Below, one piece after another: positions 11,610-23,600 of a stretch of 64,000 nucleotides of DNA (the first letter of the stretch is position 1; each line of letters starts with the position of its first letter). The translations under genes were made by a program, and so were the position numbers. Source of the DNA: Aradus depressus (lineage: Eukaryota; Arthropoda; Insecta; Hemiptera; Aradidae); assembly GCA_963662175.1 (NCBI GenBank), contig OY759223.1, positions 16,222,249-16,286,248 on the forward strand, read 5' to 3'. The notes under the pieces were generated by a model. That model was not told the origin of the DNA and searched no databases. It was given only the letters and a program-made list of their open reading frames with translations.

Positions 11610-11795
11610 AGTTTTTGACTTCTCAAAAAAAATAGCAATTACAAACATTTCGGGAAGCACTCCCATCATCAGTATATATATAATACATGACTTCTTTATG
11701 TTAATATTTCTTTTGTCAATCAGAATCTTCCTTATATAGAACATATTTATTAAGTTTTGACTTAGTGTTTAAATATAGAAGTCGACTCAGTAAAT
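11610..11795 (-). mobile_element. Penelope-like unit with hammerhead-like core
   Basis: The minus strand reads CTGATGATGGGAGTGCTTCC then CGAAATG: core CTGATGA, a GGGA/TCCC stem and GAAA. A related degraded unit lies at 50450-50570. Confidence 0.6.
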
Positions 11796-11804
11796 ATTCA
11801 TATC

Positions 11805-11868
11805 ATCTACTACCAGAGCGCTCTTCGTCACTCTGGTGGATATGAGCCTGACTACTATGGGAGTCTAA
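11805..11868 (-). mobile_element. SINE 3'-domain fragment
   Basis: Only the CCAGAGCGCTCTTCGTCAC stem and the following GGGAGTC block remain. Confidence 0.75.
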
Positions 11869-12984
11869 GCGGTAAAACACTTCATCACACTGTCTGGATG
11901 ATTTGGGGGTGATTTTCAATCAGCCTTCATCAGGCAGGTAAATAAATCAAAAAGATTAAAAAAAAAAAAAAAACATTCAACAGTAAGGCCAAGACTCAAA
12001 ACAAAAAGGAGAATTTTGCAAAAAATGCTGCGAAAAATATTTATTTTAATGCACGCTTTTTATATTCCATTCTTATTACATAATTTATTATAAAAAAATA
12101 AAGCTATTATTAACAACTTTTATCATTTCCATTATTTTAATTATACAACTTTAAACATAGGATAAACACTAAGAAATGGATTGCCTAAAAATTCACTTTT
12201 ATAATTACATTTTAATTAACTCTATAGCCACAAGCCATGCGCTTAGCTCTAAATAAGTACTACCAAAGCTCTTTTTAGTTCAGTACACTCATGAGAAGAA
12301 CTATGCGTTTTTTTGTTTTTTTTTCCAGATTTCGTACCCAAAAAGCTTAATTCTACAAAAAAAAAAAAAAAATTGTGCACAAAATGAAAATTTGTGTATA
12401 GCAAAATATCAAAAAAAAATCCCACTCACAAGCGAACTGAACTTAAACGTAGCCGATTCAGTATCATTTTTCGCTCACAGAAATACATCTAGATTGTGTA
12501 AATTTTGAAGTTTACACTTTATTTCTTATATTGTTTAAATAATAGTTTAATATTTATAAAAAAACTACAATTAATGGAGGGGCACATAAGGGACGTCAAG
12601 GTCGTGAAGGTTAATAGTTTTTTTTTTTGAAAACGTGCTATTTATGAGTTCATTTTAAAGGCTAAAATGACTTCATTTTAAAAGTCTAAAATGAGTTCAT
12701 TTTTAAAGTCTAAAGTCAATTCTAAAGACATTTTTATACAGATTGTGCTTATAATATTATACGTATGTTTAATAGATTAACCATTAAATTTAAGGTAAGA
12801 CTTACAATGGCTTTTTGATAATCTAAAATGTATTTACAATATGAACAATTAACAGTTAAAAGAGTGATCGCAATCATTTGAACCAATAATAATTATACCA
12901 GCACTTCGTAAATATGTGAGATTTTTAATGTTTTTGCGAGAGCTTGTTTCTGTGACTCATTTACCGCGTTTAACCACAAACAGA
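11869..12984. other. AT-rich stretch, no gene seen
   Basis: Poly-A tracts and a short tandem repeat near 12640-12715 (units like AAAATGAGTTCATTTTAAAG). Nothing else recognised. Confidence 0.55.
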
Positions 12985-13128
12985 GCGCTCTTTCGTCGCT
13001 CTGATGGACATGAGAACGACTCTACTCTGGGAGTCTTAAATTTTGCCTGTCTAGATTTAGTGTAAGAGGTGTTTAACGAGTACCTGGATCTCAGTAGACA
13101 ACGACGCTACCTCCGAGCTACCGACACT
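12985..13128 (-). mobile_element. SINE 3'-domain fragment fused to head remnant
   Basis: CAGAGCGCTCTTTCGTCGC, an internal deletion, then CTACCTCCGAGCTACCGAC from the head. It shares its internal deletion type with 7727-7865. Confidence 0.75.
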
Positions 13129-13336
13129 CGAGACAATTTGTAATGTTTTTAACCACAGAGCAAAGTTGAAAAAAGCAAGAAGTTGGAAAGAAAATTTCGT
13201 GGCATTAGAACACAATCTGAACGAATTATTGCAAATAAATAAAAAAAAAAAAAAAAGGGGTGACTTTTCGAATTATGTGAAGAAAGAATTGAAAAAGTCA
13301 TAGCTCGTTCGCTGCAGATTGAGGGCAAATTATTAT

Positions 13337-13600
13337 AGCGCTGGTAGCACAGAGGTAATGTACTTGCCTACTGTGCTCAAGATCACGGGTTCGAAGAACC
13401 CTTTCATTTTTTTTTCATTATGGACCTTGAGAACGCTGACCTTCGAATGAGATATTGAACGATAATCCCGAGATCATCTGTGAGATGTCAAGTATTTTAA
13501 AGGACTCCCATTGTAAAATCAGGCTTATGTTCATCAGAGCGACAAAAGAGCGCTTTGGTAGTAGGCGTATGGCCTTTGAAGTGAGAAATGAGTCACAGAA
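13337..13600 (+). mobile_element. SINE, diverged, internally deleted
   Basis: Head GCGCTGGTAGCACAGAGGTA, B-box-like CGGGTTCGAAGAACCC, and 3' domain GAGCGCTTTGGTAGTAGG are present. Lacks part of the body. Confidence 0.8.
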
Positions 13601-14342
13601 AACCAACAATTATGGATCCATACCTCCATATTGCTCTAAAGGAGAGCCGATACTTCGGGGTATGTATGTCCCATTCTAAAGATTTGGCCAACCACTGAAA
13701 TGCCCTCCAGCAGTGAATGTTAGACACATAAACAACCAGGATATTTTTTTTTTTTAATTTTTAGAATCAGGAGGTCGGCAAACATGAAATATTTCTCAAC
13801 ATTCCCTATACTTCGTAGTAAAAACGCCAAAACATTACAAAAGTCATCACAGATTTGCATTATATAATGCATAGTGCACTATTACATACATTATCAACTC
13901 CAATTTTCAAAAGTTGATATAAAAATTAATTCAATATTAAAACAAAATTTATCAAAATAATTTATGTATATATAAATTTTTTTGGGTGATTTTTAAATTT
14001 TAATTTCTCAAAGTGCTATAATATGGCTAATTATTTTCTTCTTTTTAATTACATTTATCAAAATATTTAAAATTTATACAACATCCAATATTGCTTTTGA
14101 AAAATTGACAGAAAAAATAACACATTTTTAATTATTTCAAGAATTCATTTATCTTTTTTTTTTTATTATTCTTTTAAACATTGAATTTATTTTATTATTA
14201 ATTTGCTTTTGATATTTATTCTTTTTTATGTATACACAGAACTGTTTAGCCAATAAAAATACATGTGAGGATAACAAAAGGAAAAAGAAATGACAAAATT
14301 GTATTAAGAGAAAATAGTTTTTATTTTTATCAAGATCGAAGG
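13601..14342. other. AT-rich stretch, no gene seen
   Basis: A possible family B tail (AACATGAAATATTTCTCAAC) near 13780; otherwise unremarkable. Confidence 0.5.
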
Positions 14343-14960
14343 TGACTTTCGTCGCTCTGATGGACTTACAGTGATGGACATCACATATTGCCATGTTTAG
14401 TTACTTGGGTATCGGGTCTTTAACCAGTAGCTGACATCGCACAGATTCGGTACCATCGCTTAACGTTCTATCCGAACGAAGGCGTGCTCAAGTTTTTTTT
14501 TTTTACCTCCAAAATAAATAATTTATGGTTTTCAGATTTACTTTGTGAAGCTACATTCTAGGAATAGATAATTAAAATACACAATTTCTTTGTCGAACTT
14601 CACTATATATTTTTTATATTTTTATTTTTGTTCAGTTTATTTATTTCTACCGCTTCCAGTAAATTCAAAAGTGGACCTTTTTGGCAGATATGTATTATAG
14701 TTGGTTTGTGTTGTGTGTCTATGGTATGTCCTGTTTCTGTGAGATGTTGGTGAAATGAGGTAGTGTTGGAGTTTGTATTTCTTGTTTGTTCCCTTACATT
14801 CTGGACATTCCAATTTATACACTCCACATTTATCCATTAAACCTATTTTTTTCTTTTGAGTTGAATAATAATATATAGTGAAGTTTGACAAAGAAATTGT
14901 GTATTTTAATTATCTACTCCCAAATAAAATAAATTAAGGATCTCGGCCGGGATTTGAAGT
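14343..14960 (-). mobile_element. SINE split by a Penelope-like insertion
   Basis: Body sequence 14343-14535 (CCATCGCTTAACGTTC, GGCGTGCTCAAG) resumes at 14918-14960 (CTCCCAAATAAAATAAAT, CTCGGCCGGGATTTG). The intervening 14565-14915 block is the next entry. The duplicated CCTCC..AAATAAA around it could be the target duplication. Confidence 0.75.
14565..14915 (-). mobile_element. Penelope-like fragment encoding a broken GIY-YIG endonuclease
   Basis: Flanked by 44-bp inverted repeats (14565-14608 and 14872-14915). On the minus strand one frame reads CGVYKLECPEC, the GIY-YIG opening of Penelope-like retroelements; after a frameshift another reads FHQHLTETGHTIDTQH and LLNLLEAVEINK, the conserved C-terminal part. 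The YIGQT segment between them is missing. Clearly inactive. Confidence 0.78.
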
Positions 14961-15080
14961 TTATCTAAAGGTGCTTTAATACAAAGAATCTTTTATCAAT
15001 GCAAAAATTTAAGCAAAACTGAGAATTTCGACATTTTCTTATACCTTTTGCCATCAAACCATCATAAATAATCAGCTAAA

Positions 15081-15347
15081 CAATTGAGGGGGTTAGAAGC
15101 AAAGGGATGTAAGTGAAAAATCGGCTGAAATTGAGATATGTGTGTTAACATCTTCCTTGACCTTCCTTGACACCTACCCTGACTACAGGCTAATGATCAG
15201 AACGATTGTTAGTACCAGTAATGCTGTTACTAGTGGAAAATACCTGGGTAAAACCTGATTTTACGATGTTACTATAACTTTGAAGATAATTATCTCGAAA
15301 TGACATTTTTGTCACTTACATCCCTTTGCTTCTAAACCCCTCAATTA
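15081..15347. mobile_element. Small MITE with 35-bp inverted ends
   Basis: CAATTGAGGGGGTTAGAAGC and AAAGGGATGTAAGTGA at the left are mirrored at 15312-15347. 267 bp, no coding potential. Confidence 0.75.
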
Positions 15348-15620
15348 TTTTCATAAACAGAAAGTTACCAGATTTACATTAAAATTCATTAAATTTCATA
15401 ATTTTTTTTTATTTTTCACAGCAAAGTTATAAATAAATTTCTTTCAGTGATTCACAATTTTTCTTTCTTTTTTTAGGAATCATTAAAGGCTTTAATCTAT
15501 TGGCTTTTAACTAGTACAATACTAGTTTCGACAACCAATAACAAACATTATTAAAAAAATGAACATATAAATAATAAAAATTGAAATAAAAAATAAAAGA
15601 AAAGCTTTTGTGAGTGGGGT

Positions 15621-16513
15621 TCAGCCTCCAGGAGCTGGTTGTTGTTGGTACATTTCTGTGTGTCCCTCTCGGAGGATCTCCAACGGAGAGTGTTCTTCGT
15701 GCTCCAAGAAGGCTTCACTATTTACTTTGGCAACCTCCGCAGACAGAACAACATTCAACTTGGTCGGTTTCACTTTGTCCTCTTCATTTTCAGGCTTTGA
15801 AATTGTTTCCTTCAATTCTCTGTTGACATATTTAGTTCCAACTGTGATATTCAACACTTCTGTAACAGGTATTGGAATAGTTAATGGGTTATCTGTTATA
15901 TTTGAGATAATTATGTGCTCCGGTTGTGGATCCAATTTTACACCGGTTGCATTTAGATGCACATGTTTAAGTACAGGAGCTAATGTACTAAAAATGATTT
16001 CTGATGCAGTTTTTATGTCTGTATGTTTAGTTCTCTGAAATTTTTTACGTTTATCTAAACTTTTAGTGTTTAATGTTTTCTCATCATTAATTTTAGTTTT
16101 AACAATCTTAGTTTTTTTCAACTTTTTTTCAATATTGGTTTTATTTTCCGTTTCAATTGTGGATATTTCCGTAGTAACAAGACTCCGAGAAGTGCTCATA
16201 AAGCCCAGATTAATGTTAGAGTCAGGATTGTGTTCAATGGTGAATCCTCCAATGGTCGTATTGAAGCCAAGCTCTTTAGTGATATCCTCAATGGTTCGTA
16301 GTTCTCCTTCTGTTGTGGACAGGTTCTCATGAAGATCGCTAAATACGATGATGTCAGTAAAATCGCTCAACTCCTCGCCTCCATGTGAAGTGTCTTCTCC
16401 AGTCTTTTGCTGGGTCGTCGGATTACTGGGAGACTCTGTGGTCACTTCTGACAAACATCTCTCTCCGCAGGGGCATATATCGGAGAAGTCAGAGCTCATA
16501 CTGTCCGAATCAC
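15621..16513 (-). CDS. Exon 19: C-terminal tail, Cys cluster and Thr/Lys/Glu-rich region, stop
   Basis: Codes for residues 1100-1396 and TGA. It opens GDSDSMSSDFSDICPCGERC, recalling the C-terminal Cys motifs of insect TEP/Mcr proteins. The rest is low in hydrophobics, rich in Thr, Ser, Lys and Glu, with about half a dozen N-x-S/T sites and a basic block near residue 1235 (KKLKKTKIVKTK). It ends MYQQQPAPGG. No Kazal domain (present in vertebrate CPAMD8, from memory), membrane anchor or known domain is visible. Acceptor TTTTGTTTTAG. At 893 bp it is the longest exon here, as expected for a terminal exon. Confidence 0.88.
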
Positions 16514-17540
16514 CTAAAACAAAATATAAATAATAATAATAAAATATCAAACTGAACACCAAGACTTGAGCATTAATTAATTATTTATTAAGTTATAATT
16601 AAAAATCTTGAAAAGAGAAAAATTAGGTTTCTAGTTTCGGAATTTCTTCCATAGGTCCCTTTTCAATTTTTGACAATATTTCGGGACACATCCACGTCCC
16701 TTCTTCCAGAACGACGAACGGTCCACGAAATATTGTCAACAATTGAAAAGACATGCCCTGAAAAAGGGGAGTCTACAATCATTGCAAAGGAAGTCTAAAA
16801 TACACAAAAGAAAAATTATTCTTATTTGAGATCAGTTGAAACTTGAATTGAAAATGTTGGATTCAGCTGAAAATTAATAGCTGTCGTTCTCAAAATAAAT
16901 AAGTGTCGTCCATATGAAATTTCGTTTCAATACATTCATTAAAGCGGCAATTATTAGAGTATTTGTGATAACCTCATCCCTAATCCTCTCTCTCCATTGG
17001 CCGATTCGACTGAAAATTAATAGGTGTCATCCTTATGATGTTCTGGATACACATATAAAATTTTGTGTTCATACATTCATGCTATTGGGAGTTATCGCGT
17101 TCACAGACATACTCAAAAAATGTTTCTTTTTCATTTTTGAAAATAGGAGTACGGAAAACATGAAATCCCGTTGAAACCTCGGCATCGAATTTCTGACTGA
17201 TTACATAACTTCCCCAATACTTCGTTTAGCTGGGGAAGAAAAAGGTTGAGAAAAAGTGTCTCTGGAGAGATACATTTGAGCACCCCCTCCTTCTTACCTA
17301 CCTGTAATTATCAGGCAGAAGGAAAAAAACGGCCTTTTATAATATTTTTTTAATTGAATAAGTTTAATTATTTTTAGTTCAATAATTATATAAAATAAAA
17401 TGTATTAACTCTTACAATGTTTATGATCTAATTGTCTATTTATCTTGTTGATTCTTCAGTGATTTCATCTGTTATTGATTATATTTTAAAAAATGCTTTC
17501 GAATATATTTGATTTGTTTTCTTTTTTCTACAATGTTTTT

Positions 17541-17600
<60 letters not shown>

Positions 17601-20600
17601 TAGACTCTCCCTTATCCGGCGCACTCCCTTATCCGGCGCTCGCAAAATAATATCAAATTTGTTAAACTAAAATTAACATTCAATTATTAGATTATCAATT
17701 ATATGAGCCACGTGTATTTACGAGCACATAATAATTCCGTAACTAACGAATCTTTTATGTATTTTTATTGTACATAAATAAATATGTATTTATAATGAAG
17801 GGAACGCTAATACAATATTTTATTACTTCACTTAATTAAACGCAGATTTCAAAATATCTTTTTAATGCTTGGATAAATATATGTACATATAATAAATCAA
17901 TGCTCAGTATGTACATATTTGTCAATTTAATAAATGTTATCAACATAATACATACGTGTTTTATTCCTTAGCTCACCTAAAAACACATTTTTTTATGCTT
18001 TAATTGATATACTTTTTCTCATTAATTGATGATTTCCGTTATTCGGCGTTTTCTGTTATTCGGCGTCACGTCGGTCCCGGCAACGCCGGATAAGGGAGAG
18101 TCTACTATATATAAATATATAATAGTAAAAAAAAGAAAAACAAATCAAATATATTCGAAAGAATTTTAAAAATATAATCAATAACAAATGAAATAACTGA
18201 AGAACCACCAAAACAAATATATGAATATATATAAAGTATTTGTAAACAAATTTGTGTACAAATACTTTCGGTATTTGTACACAAATTTGTGAAACACTGA
18301 TTCTAAATATTGTTATGCTTTTCTGAAGACATAGTTCGGACTTTTACCACAACGATAGCAGAGCTAAAGCAAAATGTGTCTCATACGGCAACCTCCAATT
18401 TTCTTTTTGCCTCGATGATATTTAAAGGAAGGAAATGTTCAACATTTTGAATTTTTTTAAAATATATAAATAAAAGTAAAAAAATACACTTTTTCATAGA
18501 AAAATTATTTTTGTATCCAGACTAATAAATGTTAAATATCACATGCCTCTTCCTTTTAGTTCTTATAATATCCAACAGATAGCAGAACCTATAACTTCCT
18601 CACTCTGTATCAAATGTTTATATAATAATTAAGAATAATACATTTATTTTATATCTCCTTAAGAAATTTCATTAAAATACCCTCAGATGATATTGTTGCG
18701 AGAATAAAAAAACTGTACGATTTGCACAAATTTATTAAAATCATCATTAATAAATGACTCTCAACATCAATATAATTTGGAACTATTTTTCGCCGGTGAT
18801 TTGAAATTATGTTTTTTTTTGGTACATTTGAGATTATAGAATCAAAATCGGATAGTAAAGATAATACAGTATTTATTACTTTTATAAGTCAACCGTGAGA
18901 GAAACGCGAATAAAGTTACACGTAACGCTTTATTGTTACAGTTATACTCAACCGATTAATGCTCGTTTTTTGAAATAAATTACCGTATTATATCAATTTT
19001 TGTTTTTGTCTTTTGTACAATTTACACCATTTATCATTTCTACTCTTCAGCAGACCCAGGAAAATGAAAAGAAATGATACCTGCTCTCGCAGTCCCGAAC
19101 CAGGTGATGAGGTCATCATCAGAGGTCTCAGCAAGGAGCGGAGAGCCGCGGCGGGTGTGGAAGAAAAGTTCCGCAGCCAGGTCGGCTCGTCCTGATGGAT
19201 AGACCCGAACGAAGGCAGGTCGAAGTCGGCCAATGATGAAGTCTGATTTGGCCGAAAACTCGATACACACAGCACACAGTGAGCTCACCTATTTACAAAG
19301 CAATGTCTTAATTTTTTTTTTAGATATAATAGAGGCGAAGAGTGAGAGGAAGACATCTTGGGTAAAGTGGATGAATGCAGACATTCAGTTTTCAACATTT
19401 TAATATTTAAGAGCACGTTTCGATCCTAAACTCATCATCCCCATATTACTCTAAGGATTATAGTACAGGAATCTAAGCATTTAAATCGTGAAATTTGCGA
19501 GAGTTGGAAAGGACCCAAAAATTGTGCCAATCTATTCTTTGGGGTCAAACTAACATTAGTAATAAAGGTTTAGAAGGCGCTCTACCCAACAATTTGTTAT
19601 AGAAAATAAATTAACTAATTATTAATTTCTTTAAAATCGTTAAAAAATAAAAAGTATATTTGGGTATTTTGGGTCAAAATGAACATTTTTCGTTCTCATG
19701 AATTTTTCCGAAAAATGCATATTTTCCAGGAGTTCTCTTGTTGATAATGAAGAGTTCTTGATGGTTTGTAAAAAAAGTTCCAGCATAGAAAATTTCATAG
19801 TTTCACTTCAAAACGAAAATACATTTTTAAATTCGAACGAAATTTCAAAGTTTTATAGTATTTGGCCCATTGAAGCATGCAAAAAAAAATATTTACTTAC
19901 ATTTGACACAACAAACCAGACTCTGTCACCCCGAGCACCATAGTCAACATCCAACGGATTAGGTCGGACGGATATCAACTCAAAGCCAGAAAACAGATGA
20001 ACTTCCAGCCTGATAACACCTGAAATTTCTGAACCTTTCCATCTGAAAACAACAATTGGGAAGAATTATTATAGCATAACAATAACATGAACAAAAAATA
20101 GCATATTTCAAGGATTTTAAGGGAAAAACGTTTAAAATTCAAGGACCTCTTAGAAGGAAAGTCAATACACCATTCGACTAGTGAGTTCTATGGATCAACG
20201 CCTTTGAGAAAGTACCAATGCTGGACATAGAAAATTGTTATTAAATAATTTTTATTTATTTATTTTTTTGATTGATTGGTACAGAGTAGAGTAGCATCGT
20301 TTCTGTCCTGAGTTCAACAATTTCTTGGAGCTTAACTCAGATAAATTTTTTTAAATTTTTTATCATTAGTTATTAAATTCAGTAAATTCATTTATACAGT
20401 TTGATACAATTTTTTTATAGGTAGGTTAGGTTAGGTTTTATGTATCATGCCCAGGTTTTAACTACGAGGTCATATAGCCTACTACCAGAGCGCTCTTTCG
20501 TCACTCTGGTGGACATGAGCCCGACTCTACTGTGGGAGTCCTAAATTTTGCCTACCCTAAATTTTTATTCACCTAGGGCAGGGGTCTTTAACGAGTACCT

Positions 20601-23600
20601 GTACGACATCGTACAGGCTAGGAACCATCGCTTAACGTCCCATCCGAAGGACGGCGTGCTTAAGTTTATCTTACTTCACAGATAAAATAAACTAAGGGCC
20701 TCGGTTGGGTTTTGAACCCACGTTCTTGAGGTCAAAAGCCAAGCACGCATACCACCGAGCTACCGGCGCCCTCTAAATTAAATTCATTATATATTTTTAT
20801 TAACTCCAAAAATACTTTCTAAATTTGTCACATTGAATAGTCTAAACTCAAATTTGAGTCTCAAAATACTTCTTTAGTAAAAACGTTGGAATTAAATAAA
20901 TACATTTGACGATTTATTGTTAATTTTTGATTAAAGTATTGCCATAACAGGAGTTTCTTATACCAACCACTTTTTTACAGATCACTCCTCCTCCCTTACT
21001 TACGTTTTACTTGGTATATTGAAGTAACGTGTTGGAGTCAGTGGTTTTCTGAGTTTCACCCTACATAGTAATTTTTGTACCCAGTAACTCCCATAGTAGA
21101 GTTGGGCTCATGTCCACCAGAGGGATGGAAGAGCGCTCAGGTACTAGGCGATATGACCTTGTAGTTAAAGCCCATACATGAGTCATAATAACTTTTTTTA
21201 AATTCGTTGCTATACATTACAATTTAAAAATTACTTAGAAACATTTCCCAAAGAAATGTATTCTACGTTCTTTGAAACGCTGTCTTTTTTTAAGTCTAAT
21301 CTGAAATCTGAGGACATCTAGGAGATAAGAAATTTAATAAGGAACATAATTTTTTGGTACGAATAATATTTTCATACAAAATATGTCTCTAAATATTCTC
21401 TATAATTTTTATTTTAAGAGAGTTTTGATTAGGTCATAAATATAAGCTGCTTAGAGGGCCGAATTTAAAAATTTCAGATCTAGGATCCAGCATACCATTA
21501 TCGATAAATAATTATTTACGACTTACTTAAAACATGTTTTGATATTAAGTAAAGGCAGTTTCCCTTCCAGTTCTTGTATAGAATTTCTCCTTGGCATGAT
21601 TTCCTCTGTCACTCCAGCCCAAAGGTCGAAGAGGTGGTTGGTTTTGCTTGAAGTATAAGTGGCGTAACTGATACGGCCCTAGGAACAAAGGAAGACTTCT
21701 AAGATTTATTTCATTTCATATTTTAATTATAGTTATATATATATATATTTAATTATAGTTGTATATATTATATATATATATAACTATAATTAAACCGTAA
21801 AAATTAGCTTTAAGTTCTGCTTAGAAATGCTGTATTTTGATGATAAATAATTTAAACTGGCATTAGGTAGTGTCATAAAAATATGAGAAAGAGGACATCA
21901 TTCGCGTAAGAAAACACATTTAAATAATTCTACATGTTAGAATAAATGAGAAACTATACAAAGGATCTGAAAACAGGGACAGTCAACTGAGCACATAGCA
22001 ATAGAGAAAACGTAAGATATAGTTTGGACCCAACCCCGCGAAACCCTCTCATTTTGAAAAACACACTTTTATGAAGCAATCTCTATAGACCGACCTTGAT
22101 CATATAAGGAGAAAGGCTACCATAAGTAGAGATGAAAAGTATGTTTTGGTTCGTTCAAACTAAATTAGCAATAGAGAAAATGTAAGATATAAGTTGGACC
22201 CAACCCCACGGAATCCTCTCATTTTGGAAAACACACTTTTATGAAGCAATCTCAATAGACCGACTTTGATCATATACGGAGAAAGGCTACTATAAGTAGA
22301 GATGAAAAGTATGTTTTGGTCTGTCAAACTGATTCCTGAATTTACCAACTATGGAAAATAGAATGAGAAGAAGAACCAGTATACCTGAACAGTGGCGCAG
22401 CCAGCTCCAGTGGCATAAACGAAGACCTTGGTAGGGAGTGAGGGCAGATTGAGAAGCTGCGGTGGTGAACTGGAGGCTCGAAGTTCAAGAGTGTCTGTGA
22501 GTTCCATTCCTGAGGTGGCTAGACTGACAGTAAGCCATCGGTTGGGGTCGAGTGCCAGCAGTCCGAACTGGGAGAAGGCCTTTACTGCCGTTAGGATCAG
22601 CTGTAACATTGACATGTTCCAGACATCTCCATAAGTAAAGTCTGTTTTTTATATTCTGGAGTAAAACATAAAATTAATAATTAAAAAAAAATACTATGTC
22701 AATTTTTCATATGTGACAGTAAGATGTTGTGGGAGAGATTTCTCATAGAAATAAAATATCTAGTCAAATGATTTTTTAAAAAGAGAATTGAATATTAAAT
22801 GGAAAAATATTGTAAGAAATGGTGGAAAATACATCATTGATAATAAATTTACATAACAATAAAAGACGTTGTCTTCCAAATGTTTTATTTTTGACCAGAA
22901 CCGATTTAACGAAACAGCGTCATCATCAGTGGCACAACTATGATTGAATAAATGAAAAATATAAATAATGAAAAGTAACTAGTAAATTTTAAAGCATCAG
23001 GGTACAAAGTACCAAAATAAAAAACTTGCTTACTCTACCTGTACAGCGTAGAGGCTAAATGACTACTGGCATCGCTTAAAGGAGTGGGAATAGCTAGGTT
23101 CACTCACTTTACATAGAATCAACATTCATTCAAAATATGCACAAATTAAAAAAAAGATATATATCTATATAATAATCAATAAATGTCTCTGCAACATACA
23201 GCCAACGAAATGTTTGTCATATAATATAAGAAATAAAAATAAAAACAAATACATACATACTTTTTTAATTATAAAAAAAAATATTTTTTTATATTTTTTT
23301 TTTTATTTCTTATATTTTATGACAAAAATTCCTTTGGCTCTATATTGAATTTTATACTATTGCTGATACATTTATTGACTATTATATAAATATTTATTAT
23401 TTTTTTAGTTATTGTGTATATTTGAATGAATGTTTTTCGTATGCGGAGTGAGTGAATCTCGGTATTCCCAGCCCTTTGCCAGTAATCCTTTAGCCTCTAC
23501 GCTGTATGAGTGGGGTAGGCAAGTTTTTATTTTGTTACTATGAATCCTGATGCTTTAAGATTTACTAGTTACTTTTCATTATTTATATTTTATATTTATT

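Noticed and set aside
15610..16038. 142-codon plus-strand frame
   Set aside because: It is the antisense shadow of exon 19.
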